Assembly: GCA_021799555.1 (NCBI GenBank)
Contig: JAJZAG010000073.1
Location: 1-12,658 of the forward strand
Direction of reading: 5' to 3'
Length of the DNA stretch: 12,658 nt
Source of the DNA: Deltaproteobacteria bacterium
GTDB lineage: Bacteria > Desulfobacterota > Binatia > Binatales > Binataceae
This document shows, in pieces, positions 11,185 to 12,658 of the stretch. The stretch's first letter is position 1; each line of letters starts with the position of its first letter. The notes under the pieces were generated by a model. The model was given only the letters and a program-made list of their open reading frames with translations, was not told the DNA's origin and ran no database searches. The translations under genes were made by a program, and so were the position numbers.

Positions 11185-12658
11185 GTGTCTGAAGCAGTCG
11201 AGTCGATCGGCGAGAGCCTGGGCGCGCTCGCGTCCGAGCGGCGTGCGGATACGCTCGCAATCGCAGCGCCGGCGGCGCTCGCCGCGCTAGTCTACTTCTT
11301 CAACCTCGGGACTTACCGGCTGTGGGAGCCGGACGAGGCGCGCTACGCCGAGATCGCGCGGGAGATGGCCGCGGGCGGCGGCTATCTCGTACCGCACCTC
11401 AACTACGTCATCTATATCGAGAAACCTCCGCTGCTCTACTGGATGACGGCGCTTGCGTATCGCGTCTTCGGCGTAAGCGAGTTCGCCGCGCGGTTCTTCC
11501 CGGCGCTGTTCGCGGTGATCGGCGTCGCGGCGACGGCGTACTTCGCGATGCGTACCTTCGGGCGGCGTCACGCGATCGTCTCGGGCGCGATCCTCGCGAC
11601 GACTCCGCTCTATGCGATTCTCGCGCAGGTGCTGCTGACCGACATGATCCTCGCGGTGCTGATGACAATCGCGATCTTCGCACTGTACCTGCATTGGCTC
11701 GAGGGCGGCGGGCGATTGGGCGGATGGTGGTGGATCGCGTGTGTTGCGATGGCGGCGGGCGTGCTCACCAAGGGACCGGTCGGGGTGGCGCTGCCGGTCC
11801 TTGCGATGGTCGCGTTTCTTGCGTGGCAGGGCGAGCTGCGCGGCGCGCTCGGCCGGTTCCACGCGATCGCGGCGGCGATTGTGGTCGCGGCGATTGCGGC
11901 GCCGTGGTTCGTCGCGATGATCCTTCTCGTGCCGGGCTATTTCGATTTCTACTTCGTCGGCGAGCATCTGCGCCGCGTCTTCCAGCCGAGCTACAGTCAC
12001 AGCGAGCCGTTCTGGTTCTATGCGCCGCCGCTTGCGGGCGGGATGCTGCCGTGGTCGATGTTCGTGCCGTTTCTGACCTGGCGCGCGATGCGGCCGAATC
12101 CGGCGCGGCGCTTTTGCGTCGCGTGCGCGGCGGTGATCGTCGGCGCGTTCTCATGCGCGAGCGCCAAGCTGATTCCGTACATCCTGCCCGCGGTGCCGCC
12201 GCTTGCGATTCTGATCGCCGACGGAGTGATCGCATGCGCGTGGCCGGAGCGCGCGGACGCGACGCGCCCGGTCGTGCGCGCTCCGGATTCGCGGATCCTT
12301 GCGGAGAGTGGGCCGATGCTCTCGCTGATGGGCGCGGGGGTGATCGCCACGGCGATGCTCGCGCCGGCATTCCGCACGCCGTATCCGATGGCGGTGCGGC
12401 CGGCGATGTACGCGATCGGCGCAATTCTGCTCGGCGGCGGCGCGATCGCGGCGCTCGCGTTTCTTGCGCGGCGCAATGCCGCCGGACTCGGCGCGCTAGT
12501 GCTCGCGACGGCGCTCGCGCTGATCGCGGGCACGTGGGCGCGGATCGAGGCGGAGCCGTTCAGATCGTACGCGAAGCTCGCGCGCGAAATCGCGCAGCGC
12601 GCGCCTGACGCGACCCTGATTTGCTACCATCGCTACGTCCAGTCGCTCGACTTCTACA
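11185..12658 (+). CDS. ArnT/PMT-type membrane glycosyltransferase (GT-C), 3'-truncated by window edge
   Basis: This GT-C family enzyme transfers a sugar from a polyprenyl-phosphate donor on the periplasmic side of the inner membrane. At least 491 residues are visible and the frame is open to the window end. The first periplasmic loop carries EPDEARYAEIAREM (residues 48-61, with the Asp50/Glu51 catalytic pair), nearly the ArnT consensus. EKPPLLYWM (79-87), LTKGPVGVALP and AKLIPYILPAVPPLAIL follow, all hallmarks of the ArnT/dolichyl-phosphate-mannose transferase superfamily. Many hydrophobic spans alternate with short loops. The GTG at 11185 is chosen because a stop lies in frame at 11155-11157 and no other start precedes the conserved loop. 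A Shine-Dalgarno element is not evident; TAGACT ends 8 bases before the GTG. Acceptor (lipid A, protein or other glycolipid) is unknown, and no lipid A modification genes are visible. Confidence 0.9.
   Translation, partial: MSEAVESIGESLGALASERRADTLAIAAPAALAALVYFFNLGTYRLWEPDEARYAEIAREMAAGGGYLVPHLNYVIYIEKPPLLYWMTALAYRVFGVSEFAARFFPALFAVIGVAATAYFAMRTFGRRHAIVSGAILATTPLYAILAQVLLTDMILAVLMTIAIFALYLHWLEGGGRLGGWWWIACVAMAAGVLTKGPVGVALPVLAMVAFLAWQGELRGALGRFHAIAAAIVVAAIAAPWFVAMILLVPGYFDFYFVGEHLRRVFQPSYSHSEPFWFYAPPLAGGMLPWSMFVPFLTWRAMRPNPARRFCVACAAVIVGAFSCASAKLIPYILPAVPPLAILIADGVIACAWPERADATRPVVRAPDSRILAESGPMLSLMGAGVIATAMLAPAFRTPYPMAVRPAMYAIGAILLGGGAIAALAFLARRNAAGLGALVLATALALIAGTWARIEAEPFRSYAKLAREIAQRAPDATLICYHRYVQSLDFY

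Noticed and set aside
10986..11192. A 68-codon plus-strand frame before the glycosyltransferase gene
   Set aside because: It has no ribosome site, an unusual composition and no recognisable domain, and it overlaps the GTG start in another frame. A leader peptide is possible but unsupported.
11287..12000. A 237-codon minus-strand frame
   Set aside because: Its translation is almost entirely Arg, His, Asp and Glu, and it is antisense to the glycosyltransferase gene; there is no domain and no ribosome site.
11322..12608. A 428-codon plus-strand open frame over the glycosyltransferase region
   Set aside because: Its translation is dominated by Arg, Asp, Gly and Ala without any recognisable motif, while the frame beginning at GTG 11185 gives an unmistakable ArnT/PMT-type membrane protein. 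It is a shadow of GC-rich coding sequence.
1..12658. CRISPR array, tRNA, rRNA, transposase or phage genes
   Set aside because: I looked on both strands and saw no regularly spaced direct repeats, tRNA-like TTCGA loop and acceptor combination, ribosomal sequence or DDE/serine/tyrosine recombinase motif.

Overview
The window is GC-rich bacterial DNA (I estimate 60-65 % G+C) with short intergenic gaps and ordinary housekeeping and accessory genes. An acyl-CoA synthetase, a 3-hydroxyacyl-CoA dehydrogenase, a crotonase and a PlsC-type acyltransferase lie within 9 kb, alongside respiratory-type ferredoxin genes and a FTR1 iron permease. This suits a free-living, lipid-metabolising environmental bacterium (deltaproteobacterial, Binatota-like or acidobacterial). 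There is no marker gene for placing it, so the lineage is a guess. I found no rRNA, tRNA, CRISPR array, insertion sequence or phage gene.

Layout. Positions 1-1108 (+) hold the 3' part of a long-chain acyl-CoA synthetase gene. Positions 1248-1869 (+) are a compact VapB/VapC toxin-antitoxin module with an inverted-repeat operator candidate. From 4418 down to 1966 (-) run five genes: a small zinc-ribbon protein, a small unknown, 3-hydroxybutyryl-CoA dehydrogenase, a stand-alone Lrp/AsnC ligand-binding (RAM) domain and GreA. The first four look like one transcription unit; greA may have its own promoter.

Positions 4606-5542 (+) hold a sigma70-type promoter, a Fur-box-like operator over the expected start site, and a FTR1 iron permease gene. 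Convergent to it, from 6727 down to 5499 (-), are a one-span membrane protein, a four-cluster polyferredoxin and a small exported helical protein whose last 44 bp overlap the end of the permease gene. Having FTR1 beside a polyferredoxin recalls the FtrC/FtrD pair of the FtrABCD ferrous-iron uptake system, although the gene order and orientation differ.

Positions 7085-7857 (+) hold an apparently leaderless PlsC acyltransferase gene. An atypical crotonase (8703-7876, -) and a gamma-glutamyltransferase (8817-10520, +) are divergent neighbours. Positions 10521-11184 have no convincing gene. They hold a dispersed-repeat-like segment, a long near-perfect hairpin and an isolated sigma70-like promoter. 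From 11185 to the window edge (+) is a GTG-started ArnT/PMT-type membrane glycosyltransferase, cut off by the window. In that region the longest alternative frames are arginine-rich shadows and should not be annotated.

I do not see an evident new multi-gene system. The items most worth following up are the iron permease/polyferredoxin neighbourhood with its Fur-like operator, the crotonase lacking both classical catalytic glutamates, and the hairpin and orphan promoter in 10.5-11.2 kb.
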